From NCBI RefSeq assembly GCF_016107535.1, contig NZ_JABASQ010000005.1, forward strand, positions 62,001-126,000: a stretch of DNA of 64,000 nucleotides. Reading direction: 5' to 3'. Under the pieces are notes generated by a model, which saw only the letters and a program-made list of their open reading frames with translations, had not been told where the DNA came from and made no database searches. The stretch is from Psychrobacter cibarius (GTDB taxonomy: Bacteria > Pseudomonadota > Gammaproteobacteria > Pseudomonadales > Moraxellaceae). The translations under genes were made by a program, and so were the position numbers. Positions 8,487 to 18,201 of this stretch are shown here, piece after piece. Position 1 is the first letter of the stretch. Every line of letters starts with the position of its first letter.

Positions 8487-10331
8487 CTACTCGTGCAATA
8501 CTTTATAAACCGTTTTTGCAAGTACTGGCCCAATCCCTTGCACGCCTGCCAATTCCTGCTGCGATGCACCGAGCAATTGTTGCAATCCGCCAAAATGATT
8601 GAGTAAATCACGGCGGCGCTTTTCACCGAGCCCCGGTATGACTTCTAGTACTGACGATGAACGGCGCTTGTCACGTTTCTTACGGTGTGCTGTGATAGCA
8701 AATCGATGCGCCTCATCACGGATATGCATCAGTAAATGCAGCGCCTTGCTATCCATCGGTAAATCTAACGGCTCATGATCGATAAAATGCAGCACTTCAA
8801 GACCAGCCTTACGTCCTTCGCCTTTTGCCACACTAATCAGCAAAGTATCACCAAGAATACCTAACTCGGTTAATACTTCTTTAGCGATGCCAAGCTGCCC
8901 TTTACCACCATCAATCAGCAACAAATCAGGCAATGGCTGCTTTTTATAGCGCCGTGTCAGCACTTGTTTCATTGCGGCATAATCATCACCACCGACAATG
9001 TCATGAATCGCATATTGGCGATAATCACGGCGACGCGAGCCACCTTGGTCAAAGACTACGCAGCTACCAATGGTCGCCTCGCCCATCGTATGGGAGATAT
9101 CAAAACACTCTATGCGATCAATGGTTCTATCAGTGACGTCCGCTAAGACATCTTTTAAGGCACCAAAGCGCGCATGCAACTCTAAATAGTCGCCCAGTTT
9201 GGTTTTTAGCGCATTATTGGTATTGAGTTTGGCTAAATCTAACCATTCGGCACGGTGTTCACGGACACTGGTTTTGATCACGACTTTACTACCAAAATGG
9301 CTCGCCAATGCTTCACTGACCGCCACCTGATCCGGTAACTCATGACTCAACATGATTTCTGCGGGCAAGTCATCCGTCACCTGAAAATAAAATGAGGTAA
9401 TAAATGCTGATAAATTATCAGCAAGAGGCTCGCTACTATCAACGTCAGGGAAGTAATTCTTACCGCCAAGAACACGCCCGCCACGTACGGTCAAGACGTT
9501 GACACAAGTCATGCCTGCTTGACTGGCAATAGCAATCACATCCGCCTCGCCTTGCACAGTATAAACAGCTTGCTTGGCTTGTACTTCGCGCAGCATAGAC
9601 AGCTGATCGCGATAAAACACTGCCTTTTCAAAATCTAATTCTTCAGCAGAAGCTTCCATTTTTTCAATCAAAGCGCTATGAATATCGCTAGAGTCGCCTT
9701 TTAGGAAACGAATGGTATTATTGACATCTTCTGCATATTCTTCGGCCGATACCAAGCCCACGCAGGGCGCACGGCAGCGCTTAATCTGATACTCAAGACA
9801 AGGACGCTTACGTTGCTTAAAAAAAGTATTGGTACATTGGCGCATTTGAAACATTTTCTGCATCAGCACCAGTGTCTCTTTGGCGGCATGAGCAGAGGGA
9901 AAAGGACCGAAAAAGCGACCTTTTTGGTGATTGCCTTTACCGCGACCATATGCCAATCTTGGATAAGGCTTATCTGCTGAAATAAACACATAGAGATAGG
10001 ATTTATCATCGCGCAACAGTACGTTATAAGGCGGACGATATTCTTTAATCAAGTTTTGCTCGAGCAATAACGCTTCGGTCTCACTACGGGTAATAATGGT
10101 TTCAATATTATGTATCCGTGCCACTAGCGCCCGTGTTTTTGGATGGTCAATGGTTTTAGCAAAGTAGCTGTTCACACGGCTCTTGAGTGACTTGGCTTTA
10201 CCGACATATAAGATATCGCCATTTTTACCCAGCATTTTATAGACCCCTGGCAAATTTGGCAGGCGCTGAATTAAATGCTTAAGACGGGCTTTCTTGTCAT
10301 CGATAGGACTCGATTCTGAGACATTGACCAT
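8487..10331 (-). CDS. uvrC: Excinuclease ABC subunit UvrC
   Basis: UvrC makes both incisions around lesions marked by UvrAB in nucleotide excision repair. The 614-residue protein has the GIY-YIG nuclease at the N-terminus (PGVY near 28-31, [11 protein letters not shown] at 42-52) and four cysteines at C166, C178, C186 and C190 with the spacing of the UvrC iron-sulphur site. A UVR motif lies near 215-250, followed by the UvrC RNase H-like nuclease domain ([23 protein letters not shown]) and a C-terminal helix-hairpin-helix pair ([24 protein letters not shown]). The length is normal. It is monocistronic, with terminators on both sides. Confidence 0.97.
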   Translation of the reverse strand: MVNVSESSPIDDKKARLKHLIQRLPNLPGVYKMLGKNGDILYVGKAKSLKSRVNSYFAKTIDHPKTRALVARIHNIETIITRSETEALLLEQNLIKEYRPPYNVLLRDDKSYLYVFISADKPYPRLAYGRGKGNHQKGRFFGPFPSAHAAKETLVLMQKMFQMRQCTNTFFKQRKRPCLEYQIKRCRAPCVGLVSAEEYAEDVNNTIRFLKGDSSDIHSALIEKMEASAEELDFEKAVFYRDQLSMLREVQAKQAVYTVQGEADVIAIASQAGMTCVNVLTVRGGRVLGGKNYFPDVDSSEPLADNLSAFITSFYFQVTDDLPAEIMLSHELPDQVAVSEALASHFGSKVVIKTSVREHRAEWLDLAKLNTNNALKTKLGDYLELHARFGALKDVLADVTDRTIDRIECFDISHTMGEATIGSCVVFDQGGSRRRDYRQYAIHDIVGGDDYAAMKQVLTRRYKKQPLPDLLLIDGGKGQLGIAKEVLTELGILGDTLLISVAKGEGRKAGLEVLHFIDHEPLDLPMDSKALHLLMHIRDEAHRFAITAHRKKRDKRRSSSVLEVIPGLGEKRRRDLLNHFGGLQQLLGASQQELAGVQGIGPVLAKTVYKVLHE

Positions 10332-10425
10332 AGAATTTATTGCTCTTAAAAGTCTTGTAATACTGCTAGTTATGGGGCGGGAGTCATTGTTTTACAAGCC
10401 AATTATTATCATAGCATCACCCATA

Positions 10426-10453
10426 AAAAAGCCAGCACCGAGGCTGACTTTTT
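10426..10453 (-). terminator. Terminator of the DUF3360 gene
   Basis: The inverted repeat AAAAAGCCAGC / GGCTGACTTTTT has one mismatch and a short loop. On the minus strand it follows the stop codon at 10474 by about 20 bases and ends in a U-run. Confidence 0.75.
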
Positions 10454-10473
10454 CGTGGGTAAGTAAGATGCTA

Positions 10474-12000
10474 TTAATGACGGAAGTTAGCCATCAATGC
10501 TGGAATACCCGGTAGCATACCGACAATAGCCATCACACCTGTCAATACCACAAACATAATACCCGGTATGATCCAGCGGCTCATTTTAGTTAAATTAGCA
10601 CTGCGTTCTTTCGAGCCAATCAAGCCTAAGTTATCAAGCAACAACGTGAGTGACCAACCAAAGGCAGGATTTACAAGCGCTGAAGCAAAGACTACAATCG
10701 CAGCAGACTGCGTGGTTTTACCTTCACGAGTCATTTCCATGCCAGCTTCAAGCAGTGGAATGAAAACACCAACGATCAATGCCACACACATCACTGGCTG
10801 CCAAATAGCCAAATCCATTGGATAGCCCCAAACTCCTGCGATAATACAGAACAATGCCGTCAATAAGGCACCAGCAGGAATCGGACGTTTGGCAATCGCT
10901 GCTGGGACAATATACGTGCCCCACGATGAAGCAAAGTTAGCACCGCCCAATACGGAGCCGACGACCTGACGAAATGAAGCGCTGGTCATTGTGTCATCGA
11001 TATCCATGAGTACCTTTTCAGTACGTTTAGGATAGCTGATTTTTTGAAAGACCTGATGGCCTAAAAAATCTGGTGACCACATCGCAACCGCCAAAATAGC
11101 AAACGGCAGTACGACAATAAAGCTTTCAACCGTAGGTAATCCTAGCATCCAACCGGTATTTTCACCCCACCAATACATTGGATTCATATTTGGTAAGCCT
11201 GGTGCAGTTTTGAACTCAAAGGGTGCACCCAATGCAAATGCAAGTCCGCCACCTAGTACACAGCTTAGCGGAACCGCAAGCCAGCGTTTTTGCCAATGCT
11301 CAAGTAATGCATACAACAAAATCGTTGCCAAAATAATGAAGAAGGCAATATGCGACATGCCAATACCTTCTGCCCATGCAAAGAGGTTTTTGACCTGTGA
11401 GGTGGTACCGATAAACCCTAGGTAAATCAAGAGGCCACCGCACACCCCTTTACTGGTCAAGTTTGCCAGCAGACTGCCCCCTTTACTGATTGCCAATAGC
11501 AATCCGAAGGCACCGATAAGTAAACCAAAGGCCATCGGGTGACCACCAGCAGCAACGACGATAGGAATAAGCGGAATAAGGGGGCCGTGAGTACCTGCAA
11601 GGTTGGCTGTCGGGAGTAGAAATCCTGAAAATAAGATGATAAAGAATGAAACGATTAATAGCTCATAACGAACGTTTTCTAAAACGAACGCATCGCCCAA
11701 ACCAAGTGGACCTGCAAATGTTGCAGCAATCGCACCCACCATAACCACTTTACCAATCGTTGCCGCCATTGCAGGAATAGTATCTTCATACTCAAAGCGA
11801 TAATCACGAAACGGCAAATTGGGACGCCAGCGTTTTGGCTGCATGATTTGTAATTCATGATTTAGATAAGCGTCACGACTGTCAAAGCTTGCGCTTGGTT
11901 TGTGTAAATCAAGGTAGCTACCTGATGGCTCGCTGTCGTAATTAGATGGATTTGATGACTGCTGATTAGACCCTGAAGAAGGGATCTGAGTGTTACTCAT
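10474..12000 (-). CDS. DUF3360 family polytopic membrane protein, probable transporter
   Basis: The protein has about 508 residues. A polar Ser/Asn-rich N-terminus (about 50 residues) leads into the conserved segment YLNHELQIMQPKRWRPNLPF and then 11-13 hydrophobic helices. The pattern matches the DUF3360 family of marine Gammaproteobacteria from memory. It also loosely resembles NCS2/SulP-type carriers, with Gly- and Pro-rich half-helices such as LLPTANLAGTHGPLIPLIP. The substrate is unknown. I chose the ATG at 12000 (AAGGA upstream) over the GTG one codon earlier. It is single, with its own terminator and a long upstream region. Confidence 0.75.
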   Translation of the reverse strand: MSNTQIPSSGSNQQSSNPSNYDSEPSGSYLDLHKPSASFDSRDAYLNHELQIMQPKRWRPNLPFRDYRFEYEDTIPAMAATIGKVVMVGAIAATFAGPLGLGDAFVLENVRYELLIVSFFIILFSGFLLPTANLAGTHGPLIPLIPIVVAAGGHPMAFGLLIGAFGLLLAISKGGSLLANLTSKGVCGGLLIYLGFIGTTSQVKNLFAWAEGIGMSHIAFFIILATILLYALLEHWQKRWLAVPLSCVLGGGLAFALGAPFEFKTAPGLPNMNPMYWWGENTGWMLGLPTVESFIVVLPFAILAVAMWSPDFLGHQVFQKISYPKRTEKVLMDIDDTMTSASFRQVVGSVLGGANFASSWGTYIVPAAIAKRPIPAGALLTALFCIIAGVWGYPMDLAIWQPVMCVALIVGVFIPLLEAGMEMTREGKTTQSAAIVVFASALVNPAFGWSLTLLLDNLGLIGSKERSANLTKMSRWIIPGIMFVVLTGVMAIVGMLPGIPALMANFRH

Positions 12001-12515
12001 CACATTTCCTTATGTCGACTGAGGCTTTATTTAACTGATAATTTGATAGTGAAATTTAATGTGACTAAAGCGTCCATTAAAAATTGCAAGCCATTGTATG
12101 ACATGAGAACTCGAAATGCGAACTTAGAATCACTAAAAAAGTCCATACACCATTATAATATATAAATTAAAGTTTCCATTTAATACAAAATTGAACTTAA
12201 TAGAAAACCATGAGGAAAAAATACACTTAATATAGGCTTTAAATCAGAATAAATGACCTTTTTCTTAATAATTATCTGTATCTAGATATTTGTTATCACA
12301 TAACTAAATATTAAAGATAGCTATAATAAATAGTTTATTATAACTTTTAAGTAACGATAGAAAATCCATGTCAGTTACGCTTTAAGCCTAGCGGTTTTGA
12401 TATTTTTTACTTATGATAAATGCCCTTTCGTGACTGCTCTTTGATAGAAGTACACTAAAAAATTTGACTCAAACGGTATCACTAAAAAATATAAAAGAAG
12501 CAATAGGACGAATTT
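12001..12515. other. AT-rich divergent intergenic region
   Basis: The region lies between the DUF3360 gene and the DUF4442 gene and holds their divergent promoters. Long A/T runs (about 12150-12350) are present. I find no ORF or clear hairpin. AGGACG at about 12506-12511 is the ribosome site of the plus-strand gene. Confidence 0.4.
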
Positions 12516-13073
12516 ATGAGTTTGCTACCTACCAATTTTGAGACGCTAAAACGCAGAGCCAAACAAAGTATCATGCCGTTATTGACACCCCACCTACTGA
12601 AGCTGCGTATCAATACTTATGCACCGTACGTAGGCGCTGGTATCAGAATCGATCACCTCAATCTCGATCAAGGTTTGTGTGTGGTAAGTATGGGGTTGAA
12701 TACGCTGAACAAAAACATCGTGGGCACTCAGTTTGGCGGCAGCCTGTATTCGATGGTGGACCCATTCTATATGATAATGCTGATGCACCAACTGGGCAGC
12801 AGTTACGTGGTCTGGGACAAAAGCTCACATATTGAGTTTATTGCCCCTGGTAATAGCAAAGTCACTGCACGCCTAAAAATTCCTAGCAATGAAATAACCA
12901 CGATTCAGGAATTAGCAAAAGACGGCGAGCCAGTATTTCGGGAATACCAAGCAGATATCGTCGATGATCAACAAAAAATTATCGCTACCGTCACTAAAAC
13001 GCTCTATATACGCTTGCGTAAGTACAGCAAATCTAAAGACCAAAATAGCCGTATCGAAAATCTCGATGGTTAG
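12516..13073 (+). CDS. DUF4442 hotdog-fold protein (thioesterase-like)
   Basis: The 185-residue protein looks like the DUF4442/YiiD-C hotdog group. It has the segment GTQFGGSLYSMVDPFYMIMLMHQLG, where the central helix of a hotdog fold would lie (about residues 70-95), followed by beta strands (HIEFIAPGNSKVTARLKI) and a C-terminal strand. Relatives act on acyl-CoA or acyl-carrier-protein thioesters, but no substrate is known for this group. AGGACG precedes the start. The gene is alone, ahead of a strong bidirectional terminator. Confidence 0.8.
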   Translation: MSLLPTNFETLKRRAKQSIMPLLTPHLLKLRINTYAPYVGAGIRIDHLNLDQGLCVVSMGLNTLNKNIVGTQFGGSLYSMVDPFYMIMLMHQLGSSYVVWDKSSHIEFIAPGNSKVTARLKIPSNEITTIQELAKDGEPVFREYQADIVDDQQKIIATVTKTLYIRLRKYSKSKDQNSRIENLDG

Positions 13074-13116
13074 AACTTTAAAGGCAATTTTTAAAACGTT
13101 TCTCTAGATTTGTGAT

Positions 13117-13144
13117 TTAAAGCATATTAATTAAAGCGCATTAA
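13117..13144. repeat. 14-bp tandem repeat downstream of the DUF4442 gene
   Basis: TTAAAGCATATTAA (13117-13130) is followed directly by TTAAAGCGCATTAA (13131-13144), two copies differing at two positions. Confidence 0.6.
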
Positions 13145-13161
13145 TTAAAACAACAGAAACA

Positions 13162-13198
13162 AAAACCCCAATCTGGCATACGCACAGATTGGGGTTTT
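13162..13198. terminator. Bidirectional terminator between the DUF4442 gene and rplS
   Basis: A perfect 14-bp stem AAAACCCCAATCTG / CAGATTGGGGTTTT with a 9-nt loop has T-rich flanks on both strands. It ends both the DUF4442 gene and the rpsP-rplS operon. Confidence 0.9.
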
Positions 13199-13348
13199 GT
13201 CTTTTTTGGTACTACCCGCTTATTTATATGATAAACCTATGAATAAGGGCTTGTATCTGGCTTTTCGCTATTGCCGAATCGCATAATAGACGGTTCAGCA
13301 ATAAAGCAATATTAAGCACAATGCTTAAAAGCAGATACTGGATATAAT

Positions 13349-13741
13349 CTAAGCGTTAGCTTTTGGCTTAACAGCTTTAGGTGCACGCGGAGCAAGCTTC
13401 TCGCGGATACGTGCTGATTTACCAGAGCGCTCACGTAAGTAGTATAGTTTCGCACGGCGAACAGCGCCACGGCGTTTCACTTCGATGCTATCGATGATTG
13501 GTGAATGCAATTGGAATGCACGCTCAACGCCAACACCGCTTGAGATTTTACGTACGGTAAACGCTGAGTTTAAACCGCGGTTACGTTTAGCAATTACAAC
13601 GCCTTCAAAAGCCTGTAAACGCTCACGCTCACCTTCACGTACTTTTACTTGAACCACAACGGTATCGCCGGGTGCAAAGCTTGGGCGCTCAATCAATTGA
13701 GCATTTTCGATGACCTGAACCAATGGATGCTTGTTGCTCAT
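13349..13741 (-). CDS. rplS: 50S ribosomal protein L19
   Basis: L19 sits at the interface of the 30S and 50S subunits. The 130-residue sequence has the diagnostic [20 protein letters not shown] start, the [21 protein letters not shown] core and the [13 protein letters not shown] end, followed by a Lys/Ala-rich tail a little longer than in E. coli. GAGGAG precedes the start. It is the last gene of rpsP-rimM-trmD-rplS, 182 bp after trmD, and is followed by a shared terminator. Confidence 0.98.
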   Translation of the reverse strand: MSNKHPLVQVIENAQLIERPSFAPGDTVVVQVKVREGERERLQAFEGVVIAKRNRGLNSAFTVRKISSGVGVERAFQLHSPIIDSIEVKRRGAVRRAKLYYLRERSGKSARIREKLAPRAPKAVKPKANA

Positions 13742-13923
13742 GAGAGTTATCTCCTCACATTAGATAATAGAGGCTTGACGCATATCACCTGTTTGTAATA
13801 ATGGATCGTATCTTTTTAATGAGACACAACGTAAGTGGGTTATGACAAACGGCCATTATGCTATGACTCGTTTTGTTGTTGCTCAAAATTCTGTTGCTTA
13901 ACTGTTTATCTTTTTAGCCGCTA

Positions 13924-14694
13924 TCAACGCTGTTTTTTATCTGCTTTCGCCAATGCTTTTAGCCACTTTGCTTGCTCTACCGTTGGCATAAACGCTTGCC
14001 ATAAGTCTGGACGACGCGCTTGCGTACGTTCGACTTGCTGACTAAAGCGCCACTTCGCAATATTGGCATGGTGACCTGAAAGTAACACTTCAGGCACTGC
14101 CATACCCGCAAACTCATGCGGCTTAGTATAATGTGGACAATCAAGCAAGCCATCGACGAACGAGTCTTGCTCAGCTGACTTATCATCACCCATAATATCA
14201 GGCAGACGACGTATCACACTATCCATTAGCACCATTGCTGGTAGCTCACCACCGGTAAGTACGTAATCACCAAGCGATATTTCCATGTCGACATATTGCG
14301 ATAGTAGGCGCTCATCAATACCTTCGTAACGACCGCATAATATAATCATGCCGTCATACTCAGTCATATCGACCACACTACTCTCACTCAGCGTCTGTCC
14401 TTGTGGCGACATATAAATCACCGGACAGTGCGCTTTGTCGACACGGCAGCCATGCTGACTTGCTCGTAGGCGCGCATCCTCAATCGCTTGGGATAATGGC
14501 TCAGCCATCATCACCATGCCAGGACCGCCACCATACGGACGTTCATCAATACGGCGATAATTGTCACTGGTAAAATCACGCGGATTAATGCATTCAATCG
14601 TCACTTGCTTCTGAGTGACTGCTCGACCCGTGATTCCAAACTCACGAATCGTGGCAAACATCTCAGGGAAAATACTAATAACGGCAAAATACAT
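13924..14694 (-). CDS. trmD: tRNA (guanine-37 N1)-methyltransferase TrmD
   Basis: TrmD methylates G37 of tRNAs that read CNN codons and so prevents +1 frameshifts. The 256-residue protein shows the SPOUT deep-knot AdoMet site: [14 protein letters not shown] at about 118-131 and [17 protein letters not shown] at about 138-154. The N-terminus IFPEMF and YGGGPGM (54-60) are also conserved. It sits in the standard order between rimM and rplS. Confidence 0.98.
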   Translation of the reverse strand: MYFAVISIFPEMFATIREFGITGRAVTQKQVTIECINPRDFTSDNYRRIDERPYGGGPGMVMMAEPLSQAIEDARLRASQHGCRVDKAHCPVIYMSPQGQTLSESSVVDMTEYDGMIILCGRYEGIDERLLSQYVDMEISLGDYVLTGGELPAMVLMDSVIRRLPDIMGDDKSAEQDSFVDGLLDCPHYTKPHEFAGMAVPEVLLSGHHANIAKWRFSQQVERTQARRPDLWQAFMPTVEQAKWLKALAKADKKQR

Positions 14695-14781
14695 TAGGTA
14701 TCTACTTGCGCAGTGGCTAATATTGGCTAAATAAATCGGTGTTATTACTGATAAAGCTTAACCGCAAAGTTAAAATTATTA

Positions 14782-15315
14782 TCAATAATCACTCGGCCAT
14801 GCCACCAGCACTGTCTTTTCAGTCAGACTGACCTGTACTACAGTTTGCTTGTGCCATGGAATCAGGCGCTCATCGGCATCTAAACTGTCTGAGTTTGCCG
14901 CAACTCGCATAATAGCGTGAGCGCCAGTCTCAAACATCTCAGTAATGTCGCCTAGATACTCATCCTGCTCATTTACAACGCGCAGGCTGACCAAGTCCGA
15001 CCAGTAGTATTCATCTTCAGCGGGTTCTGGCAAGATGTCTTGCTCGACCCAAAGAGTTACCCCGTTCATAGTCTCAGCAACATTGCGATCAGGAATCTGC
15101 TCAAACTGAGCCACAATTCCTGCGCCTTGCTCACGCCAAGCCTTAACGGTTAAAGGTTTCATGCCGGTAGCGGTTTTCATCCACCAAGGTTTAATGTCAA
15201 ATATCGCCGTACGATCATCTGTCTCACTAAATACCCAAAGCCAACCTTTGATGCCATAAGGCTTTTTGAGCTGACCAATTTTCATAAGGGCACTAGCGTT
15301 TGGAGCAGAAGACAT
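14782..15315 (-). CDS. rimM: Ribosome maturation factor RimM
   Basis: RimM helps assemble the 30S head and binds S19. The protein has about 177 residues. It has the N-terminal RimM domain (IGQLKKPYGIKGWLWVFS and, at the end, GVTLWVEQDILP), followed by the PRC-barrel domain beginning EYYWSDLVSLRV and ending with LIPWHKQTVVQV. I choose the ATG at 15315; the frame is open nine codons further to a GTG at 15342, but that would add an unusual hydrophobic start. It is the second gene of the rpsP operon. Confidence 0.95.
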   Translation of the reverse strand: MSSAPNASALMKIGQLKKPYGIKGWLWVFSETDDRTAIFDIKPWWMKTATGMKPLTVKAWREQGAGIVAQFEQIPDRNVAETMNGVTLWVEQDILPEPAEDEYYWSDLVSLRVVNEQDEYLGDITEMFETGAHAIMRVAANSDSLDADERLIPWHKQTVVQVSLTEKTVLVAWPSDY

Positions 15316-15500
15316 AACGGCTAACCTAACAATGATGAACACAGCGAAGATAAATAAAAAGCAATTAAAAACGATAAACGCAGTTAAAAGCGATAAACAG
15401 TTAATGGCGTACCTAGTTAGACCAGTTACGCTATGTTTTTTACTAAAGTCTATAGAGACTGCTTATAGACGAGCTATCAGCGTCTCAGTGACCACAGAAC

Positions 15501-15770
15501 TTAAGCAGTTGCTTCAGTTTGCGCGACAGACTTGTTGAAAGCTTTTACCAATGAAGCAACGCGATCTGAAGGTTGTGCACCTTTTGCGATCCACGCATTG
15601 TACGCTTCCATATTTAGGCGTACTGCTTCTTCAGACTCTTTAGCGAGTGGGTTAAAAAAGCCGATGTTTTCAATATAGCGACCGTCACGCGCGCGGCGTT
15701 GATCAGCAACAACTACTTGATAAAATGGGCGTTTCTTGGCACCGCCCCGTGCTAAACGAATAACAACCAT
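15501..15770 (-). CDS. rpsP: 30S ribosomal protein S16
   Basis: The 89-residue S16 begins [20 protein letters not shown] and contains [14 protein letters not shown], both diagnostic. S16 is needed for 30S assembly. It is the first gene of the rpsP-rimM-trmD-rplS operon, so the operon promoter should lie in the AT-rich region just upstream (about 15790-15860). AGAGAG precedes the start. Confidence 0.98.
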   Translation of the reverse strand: MVVIRLARGGAKKRPFYQVVVADQRRARDGRYIENIGFFNPLAKESEEAVRLNMEAYNAWIAKGAQPSDRVASLVKAFNKSVAQTEATA

Positions 15771-15949
15771 GTGAATTCTCTCTTTCGCAGGTATACCAAA
15801 AAGGGCATAATTATATCACAGTCTTGATTTATTGAAAACATAAACTGCGCTTATTTAATTATTTATTAACAATAGCTTAAATGCCCATCGATGTAAAATA
15901 CAATTGATCATCACCACTGATTTTTAACTGAAGATACTACCTCTACATC

Positions 15950-16033
15950 ATGTCCAAGTGGCTCGTTGCTGTATTATTCAGCGCTGTGTTATTCGGTGCT
16001 ATATTACTCAGTACTATATTAGTGCAAATTTGA
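15950..16033 (+). CDS. Possible 27-residue single-helix membrane peptide
   Basis: The reading frame from ATG 15950 to TGA 16033 encodes a two-part peptide: a polar start MSKWL, then an almost purely hydrophobic segment of about 20 residues built on an A-V-L-F-S/G-A-I-L-L pattern, ending VQI. It is formed by a 15-bp (five-codon) tandem repeat. Such a peptide would span the membrane once, like many short regulators of membrane complexes. There is no strong ribosome site (only GAAG too far upstream), so this is tentative. Confidence 0.3.
   Translation: MSKWLVAVLFSAVLFGAILLSTILVQI
15968..16020. repeat. 15-bp degenerate tandem repeat
   Basis: GCTGTATTATTCAGC (15968-15982), GCTGTGTTATTCGGT (15983-15997) and GCTATATTACTCAGT (15998-16012) are adjacent and are followed by the start of a fourth copy. 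The period equals five codons. Confidence 0.75.
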
Positions 16034-16264
16034 GTATTCAATTGTTGCCTACTGTTTTAAAGCCATCCGTGTCATTCATTGATTATGCTACTCTATGACA
16101 TAGTCAGCGAGTGAATGATGCTATCGCCTAACGAATTGCGCCATCGCTCAAGAATCGCAACCATTATGCTATTCATAAGTATCACACGTTGTTTTTGAAC
16201 GACATAAGAAAGCACCATTTTTACACTAAACTCAATAAAGCATCTTTTAATATGTTGGATCCAT

Positions 16265-17743
16265 ATGACCACACCAAAATCGCAACCACGTCGCAAAGGG
16301 CGGTTTACGCGCTCTTACTCCAACACTTGGCTGACAACCTTGATGGTCTCTTTCATTGTTCTTATCAGTGTCAGCTTGTCGATTCTGTTTTTTTGGCGCA
16401 GTCTATATTTACCCGAGCTTAAAAACCATGCGCGTTACTTGACGAGCGAGCTGCAGTTGATGAATAGTGTCAACAAAGACTGGAAAAATCGTCCTGAAGT
16501 ACGCCAATGGATTTATCAACACTCGCATGTCGTGGTAGTGAATAACCCTAATGATTTTCCAGCAGTGTCTGATAAGGCCTTTGTCGGCGTCTTTACTGAT
16601 GTCTTACAACGCGAAATCGGTGCGCAATTGGGTCGACCTGTCGAGGTTTATTTTAAATTCAAACCGACACCGCAGCTTTGGGTGCAAGACAGCCGTGATG
16701 ACAGCTTTTGGATTCGTGAACCCGTGGTTTATTATTCGCAATATAGTCCAGCATTATTGGTGCTGTTTCTCATTGGATTGCCTATTTTATCGCTGCTGAC
16801 CATTATTCTACTGGCGCGGCAATTAAATCGTCCGCTACGATATTTGCAGCGTGCCGCGACCAACTATATTCGCCTCGGTCATGCCACTACGTTGCCAACA
16901 CAAAAAGGCCCTACGGAGATACGTCAGGTCAACATGGCATTCAATCGTCTATTCACGACGTTAAATCAAGCACAAAAAGAGCGTACAATTATGCTCGCTG
17001 GTATCTCGCATGATCTGCGAACGCCCTTAACTCGTATGCGTTTGACTGCTGAGATGCTACCTGATGACTTTTTTCGAGAGGGATTAATTTATGATATTGA
17101 AGACATGGATGCCATTTTAGAGCAGTTTATCTCGTTTATGAAAGATGGCTCCGATGAGCCAGTCAGCCTAACCAATTTGGATACCATCTTTAATGAGATC
17201 ATGGTGCAATTTGCACCAATGGAGTTCATCTATCAATCAGAGTGTCACAAAGTGGTTCCTGTGCGCCCCATGTCTATCAAACGCCTTGTGATCAATCTGG
17301 TCAATAATGCCAAGCGTTATGGCAAACCGCCCATTTACCTGTCAGCGACTGTTGTGCCAACTTTTATAGAAACCATTGAAGAGGAAGATAGCGATGTCGT
17401 CAGTGAAAATGTCGTCAATAGAGAGGCGCAAGAACAATTGCTGATATGTGTGCGTGACTGTGGTGATGGCGTTGCAGAAGATCAGTTAGAACGTATTATG
17501 CAGCCTTTTGAACGCGGAGAGACAGCACGTACCACACAAGGCAGTGGTTTAGGTCTAGCGATTGTCGATCGTATTGCCAGATTGCATCATGGGACGGTAG
17601 AAGCCATTAACCATCCCGACGGAGGTTTACAAGTGTGTGTGCGTATTCCCCTACTTTCCAAGGTTGCTGGAGATACAACCATGGCAGCCGATACACAAGA
17701 AACGCCTGTCTTTAATGACAAGACATGGAACAAAGAAGACTGA
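16265..17743 (+). CDS. EnvZ-like sensor histidine kinase without an adjacent regulator
   Basis: This is an inner-membrane two-component sensor of 492 residues. Order: cytoplasmic basic start, TM1 about 22-44, periplasmic domain about 45-160, TM2 about 162-184, HAMP about 185-237, and HisKA with phospho-accepting H249 in AGISHDLRTPLTRMRL. A HATPase domain follows with an N box (INLVNNAKRYG), G1 (DCGDGV) and G2 (GSGLGLAIV). The HisKA motif and layout resemble EnvZ. No OmpR-type gene adjoins it; the only regulator nearby is bfmR, 2.5 kb away on the other strand and already paired with bfmS. An insertion rich in Glu/Asp (EEEDSDVVSENV) lies in the ATPase domain. Its true partner may be elsewhere in the genome. 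Confidence 0.85.
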   Translation: MTTPKSQPRRKGRFTRSYSNTWLTTLMVSFIVLISVSLSILFFWRSLYLPELKNHARYLTSELQLMNSVNKDWKNRPEVRQWIYQHSHVVVVNNPNDFPAVSDKAFVGVFTDVLQREIGAQLGRPVEVYFKFKPTPQLWVQDSRDDSFWIREPVVYYSQYSPALLVLFLIGLPILSLLTIILLARQLNRPLRYLQRAATNYIRLGHATTLPTQKGPTEIRQVNMAFNRLFTTLNQAQKERTIMLAGISHDLRTPLTRMRLTAEMLPDDFFREGLIYDIEDMDAILEQFISFMKDGSDEPVSLTNLDTIFNEIMVQFAPMEFIYQSECHKVVPVRPMSIKRLVINLVNNAKRYGKPPIYLSATVVPTFIETIEEEDSDVVSENVVNREAQEQLLICVRDCGDGVAEDQLERIMQPFERGETARTTQGSGLGLAIVDRIARLHHGTVEAINHPDGGLQVCVRIPLLSKVAGDTTMAADTQETPVFNDKTWNKED

Positions 17744-17819
17744 TAGCTGCTGAATGGTTCATCACTAAAGCTAATAAATGGTCAAAACAATTCGCTGCGA
17801 CTATTTAGTTGTATAACAC

Positions 17820-17999
17820 CTAGTCTTTGTTTCCAATGATAGGTGGAATATATTTGGCGCTATTCGTAAACGCTAATGGCTGAGTAATATTTTCTTGCGC
17901 TGCTGTTAACGTTTGCGTCGTCGATGGCTGCTGCAAGAATAGGTAGTAGCCCAACGTTATTGCATTTAGTACCACCAAACCACCAAATAAATATGGCAT
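17820..17999 (-). CDS. 59-residue single-pass membrane protein downstream of bfmS
   Basis: The start at 17999 has an excellent AGAGGAGGG site. The protein begins MPYLFGGLVVLNAITLGYYLF, a membrane anchor of about 20 residues, followed by a Gln/Thr-rich tail ending YIPPIIGNKD. It lies 202 bp after bfmS on the same strand and may be its third operon member. I do not recognise a family. The anchor-plus-tail layout would suit a small partner of an envelope protein or of the kinase (inference). Confidence 0.65.
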   Translation of the reverse strand: MPYLFGGLVVLNAITLGYYLFLQQPSTTQTLTAAQENITQPLAFTNSAKYIPPIIGNKD

Positions 18000-18201
18000 C
18001 CTTTACCCTCCTCTGATCTAAAGCTATCTTTAAACCGTTAATAATAAAAATTAACCGGCAATTCTATCTAAGGTGTATATCCATTCTAAACATGAGATTG
18101 AGAACACTGCTTAGAAATTGAGCCAGTTTATTTGTCACACACTGCTTAATTGATGCTGCTATTTTTATACTAGAAAATAACGACAATCCTGTGCAGTGGC
18201 A

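Larger units (their letters stand above)
15771..16264. other. Divergent intergenic region between rpsP and the EnvZ-like kinase gene
   Basis: The region contains the rpsP operon promoter and a 15-bp tandem repeat inside a 27-codon hydrophobic ORF (listed separately). The remainder is AT-rich without other clear signals. Confidence 0.4.
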
